From Sphingomonadales bacterium (GTDB lineage: Bacteria > Pseudomonadota > Alphaproteobacteria > Sphingomonadales > Sphingomonadaceae): a stretch of DNA of 59,017 nt. The position numbers and the translations under genes are program-made. Below the pieces are notes generated by a model that saw nothing but the letters and a program-made list of their open reading frames with translations, was not told the origin of the DNA and did no database searches. This document shows, piece by piece, positions 17,969 to 26,493 of this stretch. The stretch's first letter is position 1; each line of letters opens with the position of its first letter. The stretch is taken from contig JAIXYT010000010.1 in assembly GCA_027490095.1 (NCBI GenBank), forward strand, positions 1 through 59,017, read 5' to 3'.

Positions 17969-19180
17969 ATGGCCGAAGCCTATATCTATGATGCGGTCCG
18001 CACCCCGCGCGGCAAGGGCCGCAAGGACGGCAAGCTGCACGAAATCCCCCCGATCCAGCTGGCGACGCAAGTGCTCCAGGCGCTGCGCGACCGCACTGGC
18101 ATCGACACCGCCGACGTCGATGATGTCGTGCTGGGCTGCGTCAGCCCGGTGGGCGAGCAGGGCGCCGACATCGCCCGCGTTGCGGTGCTGAACGCCGACT
18201 ATGCCGAAACCACCGCCGGCGTGCAGATCAACCGCTTCTGCGCCTCCGGCCTCGAAGCCGTGAACATGGCTGCCGCCAAGGTCATCTCGGGCGAAGCCGA
18301 GTTCGCGATCGGCGGCGGCGTGGAAAGCATGAGCCGCGTCCCCATGGGCTCCGACGGCGGCGCCTGGGCGATGGACCCGGCGGTCGCCTTCAAGACCTAT
18401 TTCGCCCCCCAGGGCATCGGCGCCGACCTCATCGCCACCGTCGACGGCTTCTCCCGCGACGACGTCGACGCCTATGCGATGGAATCTCAACGTCGCGCCG
18501 CAAGGGCTTGGGAAGAAAAGCGCTTCGCCAAGTCGATCATCCCCGTAAAGGATGTGATCGGCGAAGTCGTGCTCGGCCATGACGAGTATATGCGCCCCAG
18601 CACCGACATGCAGTCGCTGGCGTCGCTGCAACCCGCCTTCCAGGCGCTCGGCGAACAGATGCCGGGCTTCGACGAGATCGCCAAGCTCCGCTATCCCGAA
18701 GTCGAGCGCGTGAACCACGTCCACCATGCCGGGAATTCCTCGGGCATCGTCGACGGCGCCTCGGCCGTCCTCGTCGGCAACAAGGAAATCGGCGCCAAGT
18801 ACGGCCTGAAGCCCCGCGCCCGCATCAAGGGCATGGCCTCCATCGGCTCCGAGCCGCTCATCATGCTGACGGGCCCCACCGACGTCTCCCGCAAGCTGCT
18901 GAAGCGCCTCGGCATGACGGTCAACGACATCGACCTGTTCGAGCTGAACGAGGCCTTCGCGAGCGTCGTGCTGCGCATGATGAAGTACATGGACATCCCG
19001 CACGAGAAGATGAACGTGAACGGCGGTGCCATCGCCATGGGCCACCCGCTCGGCGCCACCGGCGGCATGATCCTCGGCACCGTCCTCGACGAGCTCGAGC
19101 GCACCGGCAAGCAGACCGCCCTCGTCACGCTCTGCGTCGGCGCCGGGATGGGCACCGCCACGGTTATTGAGCGCATCTGA
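17969..19180 (+). CDS. Acetyl-CoA C-acyltransferase (thiolase)
   Basis: The 403-aa thiolase carries the nucleophile Cys91 in [10 protein letters not shown], His359 in [14 protein letters not shown] and the proton-transfer Cys389 in CVGAGMG. It cleaves 3-ketoacyl-CoA to acetyl-CoA and a shortened acyl-CoA. Its position between the acyl-CoA dehydrogenase and a FadJ-type multienzyme indicates a degradative FadA/FadI role rather than acetoacetyl-CoA synthesis. The ATG follows a GGGAGAGAG ribosome site. Confidence 0.94.
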   Translation: MAEAYIYDAVRTPRGKGRKDGKLHEIPPIQLATQVLQALRDRTGIDTADVDDVVLGCVSPVGEQGADIARVAVLNADYAETTAGVQINRFCASGLEAVNMAAAKVISGEAEFAIGGGVESMSRVPMGSDGGAWAMDPAVAFKTYFAPQGIGADLIATVDGFSRDDVDAYAMESQRRAARAWEEKRFAKSIIPVKDVIGEVVLGHDEYMRPSTDMQSLASLQPAFQALGEQMPGFDEIAKLRYPEVERVNHVHHAGNSSGIVDGASAVLVGNKEIGAKYGLKPRARIKGMASIGSEPLIMLTGPTDVSRKLLKRLGMTVNDIDLFELNEAFASVVLRMMKYMDIPHEKMNVNGGAIAMGHPLGATGGMILGTVLDELERTGKQTALVTLCVGAGMGTATVIERI

Positions 19181-19234
19181 GGCTTGCAGAGCCGGCCCTG
19201 CGCCGGCTCTTGCCCTATCATTCGGGAGACACAC

Positions 19235-21418
19235 ATGACCGACACAGCCATCCGCCAGGACCTCGACGCCGACGGCGTACTCCTCCTCACCATCGACTGC
19301 CCCGGCCTGTCGATGAACGTCATCAACGAGGCCCTCACCCGCGACCTCATCGCCGCCGTCGAGCGCATCCGCACCGATGCGGCCGTCAAGGGCGCCGTCA
19401 TCACCTCCGGCAAGCCCTCGGGCTTCGTCGCCGGCGCTGACTTGAAGGGCATGAACTTCTCCGGCGGCGGGGCAGGGGCCCCGTCGGGCAAGTCCAAGAT
19501 GGCCCAGCTGTTCGAAGGCGTCTTCACCCTCAACAAGCTGCTCCGCGACCTCGAAACCTGCGGAAAGCCGGTGGCAGCCGCGGTCAACGGCCTCGCACTC
19601 GGCGGCGGCCTCGAAATCGTGCTCGCCACCCACTACCGCGTCATCGCCGACAATCCCAAGATCACGCTCGGCCTGCCCGAAGTGCTCGTCGGCCTGTTCC
19701 CCGGCGCTGGTGGCACCCAGCGCCTGCCGCGCCTCATCGGCGTGCAGCCCGCCCTCATGTTCCTCCTCCAGGGCAAGAACATGAGCCCGCAGGAGGCGCT
19801 GGGCCTCGGCGTCGCCCAGGCCGTCGTGCCAGCAGACCAGGTGGTCGAAACCGCAAAGGCCTGGGTGAAGGCCAACCCGCAAGGCGGCGTCCAGCCCTGG
19901 GACCAGAAGAGCTTCAAGTTCCCCGGCGGCGTCGGCCACATGAACCCGAACTTCGCCCAGACCTTCATGGGCGGCGTCGCAATGGCCCACAAGCAGTCCT
20001 ACGGGAACATGAACCAGGTGAAGGCCATCATGTCGGCCGTCTACGAAGGCGCGCAGCTGCCCATGGACACCGCCATCCGCCTGGAAAGCAAGTATTTCGC
20101 CAAGGTCGTCGCCGACCCGCAGGCCGGCAACATGATCCGATCGCTCTTCGTCTCCAAGCAGGCCGCCGAAAAGGGCGCGAGGCGGCCGGCCAACGTGCCC
20201 GCAATGAAGACGAAGAAGGTCGGCATGCTCGGCGCCGGCCTCATGGGCGCCGGAATCGCGATGGTGTCTGCGCAAGCGGGCATCGAAGTCGTCCTTCTCG
20301 ATCGCGACCAGGCCGCCGCCGACAAGGGCAAGCAATACACCGCCGACCGCCTCGCGAAGAAGCGGACCAGCCCTGAAAAGACCGCCGAGATCCTCGGCCG
20401 TATCCACGCAACCACCGACTACAATGACCTGAAGGGCTGCGACCTCATCATCGAGGCCGTGTTCGAAACCCGCGAGATCAAGGCGGATGTCACCAAGGCC
20501 ACCGAGGCCGTGGTCGGCGCCGACACCATTTTCGGCTCCAACACCTCCACGCTGCCGATCACCGGCCTCGCCGAAGCCTGGTCGAAGCCGGAGAATTTCA
20601 TCGGCATCCACTTCTTCTCGCCCGTCGAGAAGATGCCGCTGGTCGAGATCATCGTCGGCAAGAAGACCGGCCCCGAAGCCATTGCAAAGGCGCTGGATTA
20701 TGTCGCCCAGATCCGCAAGACCCCGATCGTCGTGAACGACAGCCGCGGCTTCTACACCAGCCGCTGCTTCGGCACCTTCGTGCAGGAAGGCCTCGCCCTC
20801 CTGCAGCAAGGCGTGAAGCCGGCGCTGATCGAGAATGTCGCCAGGCACATGGGCATGCCCGTCGGCCCGCTCGCGGTGAACGACGAAGTCGGCCTCGACC
20901 TCAGCTACAAGGTCGGCCAGCAGACCAAGAAAGACCTGGGCGACGCCTACAAGCCGGGTCCGGGCGAGGCCGTCATCGAGAAGATGATGCAACTCGGCCG
21001 CCACGGCCGCAAGAACGCCAAGGGCTTCTACGCCTATCCGGAAGATGGCTCGCCGAAGCACCTCTGGCCGGAACTCTCGGCTCACTTCCCGGTCGCGGCC
21101 ACCCAGCCGACGCCGGCCGAGGTCAAGGAGCGCCTCCTCTATCGCCAGCTGGTCGAAACCGCCCGCTGCTTTGCCGAAGGCGTTCTGGAAACGCCGGAGG
21201 ACGGCGATCTCGGCGCCATCTTCGGGTGGGGCTTCGCCCCCTTCACCGGCGGCCCGTTCAGCCACATGGACACGGTCGGCCTCGAAACCGTGGTGCAGAC
21301 GCTCGACCGTCTCGCCCAGGCGCACGGCGAGCGCTTCGCTCCGCCGCAGATGCTCCGCGACATGGCCGCAAGGGGCGAAAGCTTCTACGGCAACGCGGCG
21401 AAGAAAAAGGCCGCCTGA
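19235..21418 (+). CDS. fadJ: Bifunctional enoyl-CoA hydratase/3-hydroxyacyl-CoA dehydrogenase (FadJ-like)
   Basis: The 727-aa protein fuses a crotonase domain to a 3-hydroxyacyl-CoA dehydrogenase. The crotonase part has SGFVAGADLKGM, the LGGGLEIVLATHYR segment and the Glu in LPEVLVGLFPGAGGT. The dehydrogenase NAD site is GMLGAGLMGAG from about residue 329, with GIHFFSPVEKMPLVEI after it. It hydrates and then oxidises enoyl-CoA in beta-oxidation. With the acyl-CoA dehydrogenase and thiolase it makes a complete spiral. The gene symbol follows architecture; fadB is the alternative name. Confidence 0.93.
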   Translation: MTDTAIRQDLDADGVLLLTIDCPGLSMNVINEALTRDLIAAVERIRTDAAVKGAVITSGKPSGFVAGADLKGMNFSGGGAGAPSGKSKMAQLFEGVFTLNKLLRDLETCGKPVAAAVNGLALGGGLEIVLATHYRVIADNPKITLGLPEVLVGLFPGAGGTQRLPRLIGVQPALMFLLQGKNMSPQEALGLGVAQAVVPADQVVETAKAWVKANPQGGVQPWDQKSFKFPGGVGHMNPNFAQTFMGGVAMAHKQSYGNMNQVKAIMSAVYEGAQLPMDTAIRLESKYFAKVVADPQAGNMIRSLFVSKQAAEKGARRPANVPAMKTKKVGMLGAGLMGAGIAMVSAQAGIEVVLLDRDQAAADKGKQYTADRLAKKRTSPEKTAEILGRIHATTDYNDLKGCDLIIEAVFETREIKADVTKATEAVVGADTIFGSNTSTLPITGLAEAWSKPENFIGIHFFSPVEKMPLVEIIVGKKTGPEAIAKALDYVAQIRKTPIVVNDSRGFYTSRCFGTFVQEGLALLQQGVKPALIENVARHMGMPVGPLAVNDEVGLDLSYKVGQQTKKDLGDAYKPGPGEAVIEKMMQLGRHGRKNAKGFYAYPEDGSPKHLWPELSAHFPVAATQPTPAEVKERLLYRQLVETARCFAEGVLETPEDGDLGAIFGWGFAPFTGGPFSHMDTVGLETVVQTLDRLAQAHGERFAPPQMLRDMAARGESFYGNAAKKKAA

Positions 21419-21430
21419 TCAGGGTGGGGA

Positions 21431-21460
21431 GGGCGGGTGCCGCGACGCATCCGCCCTTTC
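21431..21460 (+). terminator. Probable intrinsic terminator after the beta-oxidation genes
   Basis: GGGCGGGTGC (21431-21440) pairs with GCATCCGCCC (21447-21456), with one G-U pair and a 6-base loop, followed by TTTCCGTT. The stem is strong and the T tract short. It separates fadJ from the nitronate monooxygenase-like gene, which therefore probably has its own promoter. Confidence 0.5.
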
Positions 21461-21540
21461 CGTTCAAAAGACGAGCTTGCCCGAGGGCAGCGCAACTGGC
21501 TTCGCTGTCCTTTCGGAACCGAAAAAAGAGGGACGGACAG

Positions 21541-22497
21541 ATGATCAGAACGCCGCTGTGTGACATGCTCGGCGTCGAGCACCCCATCATGCTCGCCGGC
21601 ATGGGCGGCGTCTCCTATGCCGAGGTGGTTGCAGCCGTCTCCAACGCCGGCGGCTTCGGCACGCTCGGCATGGCCGGCACATCCGCGAAGTTCATCGAAG
21701 CCCAGATGAAGCGCGTCCGCGAACTCACCGACAAGCCTTTCGGAGTCGATCTCCTCTCCGCCCAGCCCGAAAGCCTGACTTCGGCCATCGACGTCATCAT
21801 CGCCAACGGCGCCAAGGCCTTCGTGGCGGGCCTCGGCGTGCCCTATCCCATCGTCAAGCAGCTGAAGGACAATGGCGTCCTCGTCATCGCCGTGATCGGC
21901 AAGGTGGATCACGCCATCAAGGCCGAACAGGCCGGCTGCGACGCCGTCATCGCCCAAGGCACGGAAGGCGGAGGCCACACAGGCCAGGTCGCCTCGGTCG
22001 CGCTGTGGCCCCAGGTGGTCGACGCCGTGAAGATCCCCGTTGTCGCTGCCGGCGGCCTCTACGATGGCCGCGGCCTCGCAGCGGCGCTTGCCATGGGCTG
22101 CGTCGGCGTCTGGATGGGCACCCGCTTCATCGCCAGCGCCGAAGCGCACGCCGGCCAACCCTACAAGGATGCAATCGTCGGCATGACCGAATCCGACACC
22201 ACCATCTCCCGCGGCTTCACCGGCAAGACGCTGCGCGCGCTCAAGAACAAGACGACCGAGCGCTTCGAGAAGGAACCCGCCAAGCCCTTCCCGATGCAGG
22301 CCATGGAATCCGCCCAGGAAAACCGCCTGGGGCCGATTGCCGGCGTGGTCGACAACCTCGATCCCGAAACCATGTGCTTCGCGGTGGGGCAGGGCGGCGG
22401 CGGCGTCCGCGAGGTCCTCAGCTGCGCCGAGATCGTGCAGCGCACGCTGGCAGAAGCCGAAGCAACCCTCGGCCGGATCGGCAAGCTCGCGGCCTAG
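21541..22497 (+). CDS. Nitronate monooxygenase/FabK-like FMN protein
   Basis: This 318-aa TIM-barrel flavoprotein begins PLCDMLGVEHPIMLAGMGG and has the FMN phosphate-binding AQGTEGGGHTG and VAAGGLYDGRGLAAALAMG segments of the 2-nitropropane dioxygenase family. Members oxidise alkyl nitronates or, as FabK, reduce enoyl-ACP. Proximity to beta-oxidation genes hints at an acyl-thioester link, but a terminator-like hairpin separates them. The substrate is unresolved. Its stop overlaps the convergent DUF2794 gene. Confidence 0.85.
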   Translation: MIRTPLCDMLGVEHPIMLAGMGGVSYAEVVAAVSNAGGFGTLGMAGTSAKFIEAQMKRVRELTDKPFGVDLLSAQPESLTSAIDVIIANGAKAFVAGLGVPYPIVKQLKDNGVLVIAVIGKVDHAIKAEQAGCDAVIAQGTEGGGHTGQVASVALWPQVVDAVKIPVVAAGGLYDGRGLAAALAMGCVGVWMGTRFIASAEAHAGQPYKDAIVGMTESDTTISRGFTGKTLRALKNKTTERFEKEPAKPFPMQAMESAQENRLGPIAGVVDNLDPETMCFAVGQGGGGVREVLSCAEIVQRTLAEAEATLGRIGKLAA

Positions 22498-22823
22498 TCC
22501 GCCAGCTTCACCAGCCGCCGCGCCGCCGGCGCCAGCACGGCGCCCAGGTCATTCCCGCGCTTCAGCGTCTGCCCGGCCTCGCCGATCAGGCTGTATTGGC
22601 CCTGCCGGTTGCGCAGCGCCGGTTCCTTCATCAGCCGATATTCCGGCCGTTCGGCTGCGCGCCGGAAGGCCGAGAAGGTCGCGCTGTCGCGCCCGAAGCT
22701 GATCGCATAGTCCCGCCATTCGCCGGCCGCGACCATCCGGCCGTAAAGCTGCATGATGCGGTCGAGCTCCGCGCGGTCGAAAACAGTCTGCCCGGCAACC
22801 CCGGGGAGCGCGATGACCGTCAA
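22494..22823 (-). CDS. DUF2794 family protein
   Basis: The 109-aa protein carries the DUF2794 core [19 protein letters not shown] and the [19 protein letters not shown] stretch, which I associate with small cytoplasmic alphaproteobacterial proteins of unknown function. The start is TTG, overlapping the cysE stop (TTGA), so it is translationally coupled to cysE. A role near cysteine synthesis is suggested only by position. Confidence 0.85.
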   Translation of the reverse strand: MTVIALPGVAGQTVFDRAELDRIMQLYGRMVAAGEWRDYAISFGRDSATFSAFRRAAERPEYRLMKEPALRNRQGQYSLIGEAGQTLKRGNDLGAVLAPAARRLVKLAD

Positions 22824-23527
22824 GCCGCCTCACCACCAGACTTGCGGGTTTCGGCCTCATAAGCGTCCAGCCGCGCCCGCAGGCTTTCCAGCTCGCACTT
22901 CAGTATCTCGTAGCGCTGCGTCACCGGATCGAACTTTTCCGAGCAGGGCGTCCCATAGGGCACGAACGCCGGCGCGTCCTTCACCAGCACCGGGATCGGC
23001 TTTGCGGGAATGCCCACCACCGTGGCGCCGGCCGGCACATCCTTCGTCACCACTGCATTGGCGCCCACCTTGGCGCCGTCGCCCACATTGATCGGCCCCA
23101 GCACGGCTGCCCCCAGCGAGATCACGACGCCGTTGCCGACGGTCGGGTGCCGCTTGCCGCCCACCCCGCTCGTCGGGTTGGTGCCGCCCAGCGTCGCGCC
23201 CTGGTAGATCGTCACGTCATCGCCGATCTCGGACGTTTCGCCGATCACCACGAAGCCATGGTCTATGAACAGGTTCCGCCCGACGCGCGCACCCGGATGG
23301 ATGTCGATCGCCGTCAGGAAGCGGCTGAAATGGTTCACCATCCGCGCAAGCAGAAACAGGTCCGCCCGATACAGCGCATGCGCAACCCGGTGAAAGCCGA
23401 CCGCCCAGACACCCGGATAGGTCAGGATTTCCCAGCGCGACCGCGGCGCCGGATCGCGCGCCCGGATGCTCGACAGATAGCTGGTCAGGGTGCCGAACAT
23501 GAGGCGGGCCTTCATCCTGTTGAGCAT
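22820..23527 (-). CDS. cysE: Serine O-acetyltransferase
   Basis: This 235-aa acetyltransferase converts serine and acetyl-CoA to O-acetylserine, the precursor of cysteine. It has a short N-terminal helical part, then left-handed beta-helix hexapeptides with [25 protein letters not shown] and TLGG, and the family tail. It is the shorter EpsC-like form. The start MLNRMKARL is uncertain by a few codons; [10 protein letters not shown] is an alternative. It is divergent from a TSUP transporter, which fits sulfur metabolism. Confidence 0.9.
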   Translation of the reverse strand: MLNRMKARLMFGTLTSYLSSIRARDPAPRSRWEILTYPGVWAVGFHRVAHALYRADLFLLARMVNHFSRFLTAIDIHPGARVGRNLFIDHGFVVIGETSEIGDDVTIYQGATLGGTNPTSGVGGKRHPTVGNGVVISLGAAVLGPINVGDGAKVGANAVVTKDVPAGATVVGIPAKPIPVLVKDAPAFVPYGTPCSEKFDPVTQRYEILKCELESLRARLDAYEAETRKSGGEAA

Positions 23528-23677
23528 GTCACATAATCCCAAGTCGCGCTCAAATCCAGATGCGCAAGGCCCGTGGCCCGGGTCTCCCTTTGCAGATGCT
23601 GCTGAAAGCCGGGCTTTTCGCCCCGCCCAGCCCAACTATCTTGCCTGCGCGGGTCCAGCCTGTCAGCAAGGCCCCGC

Positions 23678-24427
23678 ATGGACCTCGGGCCCGACTTCCT
23701 GACTTTCGTCGCCGTGGGCTTCTTTGCCCAACTGGTCGATGGCGCGCTCGGCATGGCATTCGGCATGATTTCGTCCAGCTTTCTGATCGCGCTGGGCGTG
23801 CCCCCCGCTGCTGCGTCGGCCGGAGTTCACGCCGTCGAAACGGTCACCACGGCTGTGTCCGGCACCAGCCACGCGATTGCCCGCAACATCGACTGGCGGC
23901 TCTTCCGCCGCATCGCCATCCCCGGGGTCATCGGGGCCATTCTCGGCGCCTACATACTCACCAACGTACCGGCCGATGTCGCCCGCCCGCTCATCCAGGG
24001 CTATCTCGGCTTCCTCGGCACATGGCTCTTCTATCGCGGCTTCCGCCACATCCATGTCGAACGCCAGCCCAGGGTCGTGGCGCCCCTCGGCTTTGTCGGG
24101 GGCTTCCTCGATGCGGCCGGCGGCGGCGGGTGGGGCGCGATCGTCACCTCCAACCTGATGATCCAGGGCGGGACCCCGCGAAAGGTCATCGGCACAGTCA
24201 ACGCAGCCGAAGTCTTCGTGACCTTCACGGCGGCCGCCACCTTCATTTTCGCGCTCGGATGGGAAGTCGTGACCACGGCAACGCTCGGTCTGCTGGCCGG
24301 GGGCATCGTTGCCGCCCCCTTCGGCGCGATCCTCGCCAAACGCCTCAAGGCCGACGTCCTGATCATGCTCGTCGGCGCCTTGCTGATCGTGACCAGCATC
24401 GTCGGCCTGTCCCGGGCGATCTTCTAG
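23678..24427 (+). CDS. TSUP-family membrane transporter (TauE/SafE-like)
   Basis: The 249-aa protein has about seven or eight membrane helices, with the paired TSUP motifs in FFAQLVDGALGMAFG and FLDAAGGGGWGAIV at the start of the two halves. The family exports or imports sulfite, sulfonates, sulfur compounds or other anions. Divergence from cysE suggests a sulfur compound here. The 3' end overlaps the convergent cyclophilin gene by four bases. Confidence 0.88.
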   Translation: MDLGPDFLTFVAVGFFAQLVDGALGMAFGMISSSFLIALGVPPAAASAGVHAVETVTTAVSGTSHAIARNIDWRLFRRIAIPGVIGAILGAYILTNVPADVARPLIQGYLGFLGTWLFYRGFRHIHVERQPRVVAPLGFVGGFLDAAGGGGWGAIVTSNLMIQGGTPRKVIGTVNAAEVFVTFTAAATFIFALGWEVVTTATLGLLAGGIVAAPFGAILAKRLKADVLIMLVGALLIVTSIVGLSRAIF

Positions 24428-25308
24428 CGCGTCACCTCGCGCACCGGCGGCATCAGGTTGCAGATGTCCGCCCCACCGGCCGGCCGCACGAAGAACGGGT
24501 CGCGCCGGTTGGCGCGCACATCAACCCACTTCGCAAAACTGGCGCTGCCCGTCCGCAGCACCTCGAAGCGCGGCCGCTGATCTTCCGGCAGCTCCAGCGC
24601 GATCCGCGCCGACACCAGCTTCACCCGCTGATCGGGCTTTTCGTAGAAACCCAGCGCCCCGGTCCCGCGCGGCAGCGACGACAGGCCCTCGATGCCCGAA
24701 AGCACCCGCCCCACCAGCGCGATGTTCCGGTCCAGGTGCCGCGGCCCATGCCCGATCACCACATACAGCTCCGCGCCAGAACCCGTGTCCGGCGGCATGT
24801 TCCGCCCGGCGCCGACCATCCCCGGGCAATGCGGCAGCCAATGCGCCTTCCCGTCGGTCGCAACCGGCCAGCCCTTGGCATGCCCCACCTTCGCGCGATA
24901 GGCATCCTTGAAGGGCAGGGCGCGGAAGCCCACCGGCTTGCCGGGCCGCTCGTAACCCCCCGGCGGCGACAGCTCCACCTCCTCGGGCAGCGGCGCCTTC
25001 TCGGTCGGGTCGCCCCACTGGACGACATAATTCTCCTGCACCCGAACGACCGCCGCGTGGCGCTGGAACCACCCCTCGCGCACCAGCGCATGGATGTTCG
25101 CGACATGCCCAGGCGCATAGGCATTGGCGAGCTGGATCGCCACCTTCCGCCCACCCGCAAACTCCAGCAGCAGCACATTGCCGTCGTCCACCGCCTCCCA
25201 GTCCCCGGCCGGCGCCGCCGCCAGTATGTCCGCAGGCGAGGGGGCTTTCGCGGGAGCCTGCGCAACCACGGGTGCGGCCAGAAGCATCGAAAGAAGAAGC
25301 GTTTTCAT
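24424..25308 (-). CDS. Periplasmic cyclophilin-type peptidyl-prolyl isomerase
   Basis: The 294-aa protein has a signal peptide (MKTLLLSMLLAAPVVAQA) and a cyclophilin barrel with ANIHALVREGWF, VQWGDP and ELYVVIGHGPRHLDRNIALVGRVLSG. It would assist folding in the periplasm. The canonical catalytic FHRV segment reads HAAVVRVQ, so activity may differ from standard cyclophilins. An ATG three codons upstream (MVSMK) is also possible. It is divergent from oxyR over 105 bases. Confidence 0.8.
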   Translation of the reverse strand: MKTLLLSMLLAAPVVAQAPAKAPSPADILAAAPAGDWEAVDDGNVLLLEFAGGRKVAIQLANAYAPGHVANIHALVREGWFQRHAAVVRVQENYVVQWGDPTEKAPLPEEVELSPPGGYERPGKPVGFRALPFKDAYRAKVGHAKGWPVATDGKAHWLPHCPGMVGAGRNMPPDTGSGAELYVVIGHGPRHLDRNIALVGRVLSGIEGLSSLPRGTGALGFYEKPDQRVKLVSARIALELPEDQRPRFEVLRTGSASFAKWVDVRANRRDPFFVRPAGGADICNLMPPVREVTR

Positions 25309-25351
25309 GGAGACCATGCTGCCAGCCAAGCCGGCGCCCCGCCAGTCCCCT

Positions 25352-25363
25352 CTTATCGATAAG
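25352..25363. promoter_or_regulatory. 12-bp perfect palindrome in the oxyR divergent promoter
   Basis: CTTATCGATAAG is a perfect palindrome between the divergent cyclophilin and oxyR genes. A related ATCGAC lies about 35 bases further on, near 25386. It may be part of an OxyR autoregulatory site, but the classical four ATAG contacts at 10-bp spacing are not evident. Confidence 0.35.
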
Positions 25364-25413
25364 CTTCGCGTCAAACGTTGAATCCATCGACGAAAGCGAT
25401 TACCAATGCCCCC

Positions 25414-26313
25414 ATGATCTACCTGCCCACCATCAAGCAGCTGCAATATCTCGTCGCCCTCCACCGCACCGGCCACTTCGGCAAGGCGGCCGATGCCTGC
25501 CACGTCACCCAGTCCACCCTCTCCGCAGGGCTTCGCGAACTCGAAACCCTCCTCGGGGTGGTGCTGGTGGAGCGAAACCGCCGCGTCGTGCGCTTCACCC
25601 CGCTCGGCGATGCCATCGTCGGCCGCGCCTGGCGCCTGCTGGCAGAGGCCGACGCCATCACCGAACTCGCCCGCGCGGCCGGCAAACCCCTCGCCTCCGA
25701 GCTCCGCCTCGGCGTCATCCCCACTATCGCCCCCTTCCTCTTGCCCGGCCTCCTCCCGGGCCTCCGCCGCCAATGGCCCGAACTCAAGCTCTACCTGCGC
25801 GAGGAACAATCCCCCCGCGCCTGCGAGGAACTCGCCCGCGGCCAGCTCGATTGCCTCCTCTTGGCGCTCCCCTACAACTGCGGCGACATCGAATCCGAAC
25901 CCCTCTTCGACGACCCGATCCGTTTCGCCTTCCACGCACAGGACCTCCCGAACGCCCCCGCCACCATCCAACCGGAGGGCATAGACGAAGCCCGCCTCCT
26001 CCTCCTGGAAGACGGCCACTGCCTCAAGGACCACGCACTCGCCGCCTGCAGCCGAGCCACCTTCCGCCCCGACCAGTCCGTCCTCGGCACCAGCTTGCAC
26101 ACCCTCGTCCAGATGGTCGAAAACCGCATCGGCATGACGCTGCTGCCCCAGATGGCCATAGACGCCGGCATCCTCACAAACACGAGCATCGAAACCCGCC
26201 CGTTGGCGAGCGCAGACGCCAAGCGCACAATTGCGCTCGCCTGGCGCCCCAGCAGCCCCCGCGCCGAAGAATACCGCCTCCTCGCCAAGGCCCTGAAACA
26301 AGCCCGCGCCTGA
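25414..26313 (+). CDS. oxyR: Hydrogen peroxide-sensing LysR regulator OxyR
   Basis: This 299-aa LysR protein has an N-terminal winged helix (TIKQLQYLVALHRTGHFGKA). The two redox cysteines are Cys203 and Cys212 in LLEDGHCLKDHALAAC, the same nine-residue spacing as C199/C208 of E. coli OxyR. GTSLHTLVQMVENRIG is also an OxyR hallmark. Peroxide oxidation forms a disulfide that activates antioxidant genes. No katG or ahpC lies in the window; the divergent cyclophilin may be a target. Confidence 0.93.
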   Translation: MIYLPTIKQLQYLVALHRTGHFGKAADACHVTQSTLSAGLRELETLLGVVLVERNRRVVRFTPLGDAIVGRAWRLLAEADAITELARAAGKPLASELRLGVIPTIAPFLLPGLLPGLRRQWPELKLYLREEQSPRACEELARGQLDCLLLALPYNCGDIESEPLFDDPIRFAFHAQDLPNAPATIQPEGIDEARLLLLEDGHCLKDHALAACSRATFRPDQSVLGTSLHTLVQMVENRIGMTLLPQMAIDAGILTNTSIETRPLASADAKRTIALAWRPSSPRAEEYRLLAKALKQARA

Positions 26314-26322
26314 TTAACAATG

Positions 26323-26343
26323 CCAAGGGGCCCCGCCCCTTGG
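26323..26343 (+). terminator. oxyR transcription terminator hairpin
   Basis: CCAAGGGG-CCCCG-CCCCTTGG is a perfect 8-bp stem with a 5-base loop, starting 10 bases after the oxyR stop. No U-tract follows, so termination may be inefficient or Rho-assisted. Confidence 0.5.
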
Positions 26344-26350
26344 ATCCCCG

Positions 26351-26372
26351 GCAGGGGCCAAAAGGCCCCTGC
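26351..26372. repeat. Second GC hairpin after oxyR
   Basis: GCAGGGGCC-AAAA-GGCCCCTGC forms a perfect 9-bp stem with a tetraloop, 7 bases after the previous hairpin. It may be a backup terminator or a member of a dispersed palindromic repeat. Confidence 0.55.
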
Positions 26373-26399
26373 ACCCCTAACATTCAGCCTACCCCGTCG

Positions 26400-26418
26400 C
26401 CCCGGACTTGATCCGGGG
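26400..26418. repeat. REP-like palindrome CCCCGGA-CTTGA-TCCGGGG
   Basis: Perfect 7-bp arms flank a CTTGA loop. Sequences of this form (CCCGGACTTGATCCGGG) are a familiar dispersed intergenic palindrome in alphaproteobacterial genomes. It marks the left border of the accessory AT-rich patch. Confidence 0.65.
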
Positions 26419-26493
26419 CCCAGCTTCCTGTTCACGCGTCCCTGATGCTGCTGTCCTTGGCCACACAAACCAACTCTGACCCAAAAGGGGAGC

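Noticed and set aside
17909-21325. A 1138-codon open frame on the minus strand
   Set aside because: It is antisense to the acyl-CoA dehydrogenase end, thiolase and FadJ genes. GC-rich third positions suppress stops in the opposite strand, and its composition (His/Gly/Asp/Val-rich) is not protein-like.
24424-26301. A 625-codon reading that extends the cyclophilin upstream
   Set aside because: The extension is antisense to oxyR and low in complexity. The signal peptide at 25308 marks the true start.
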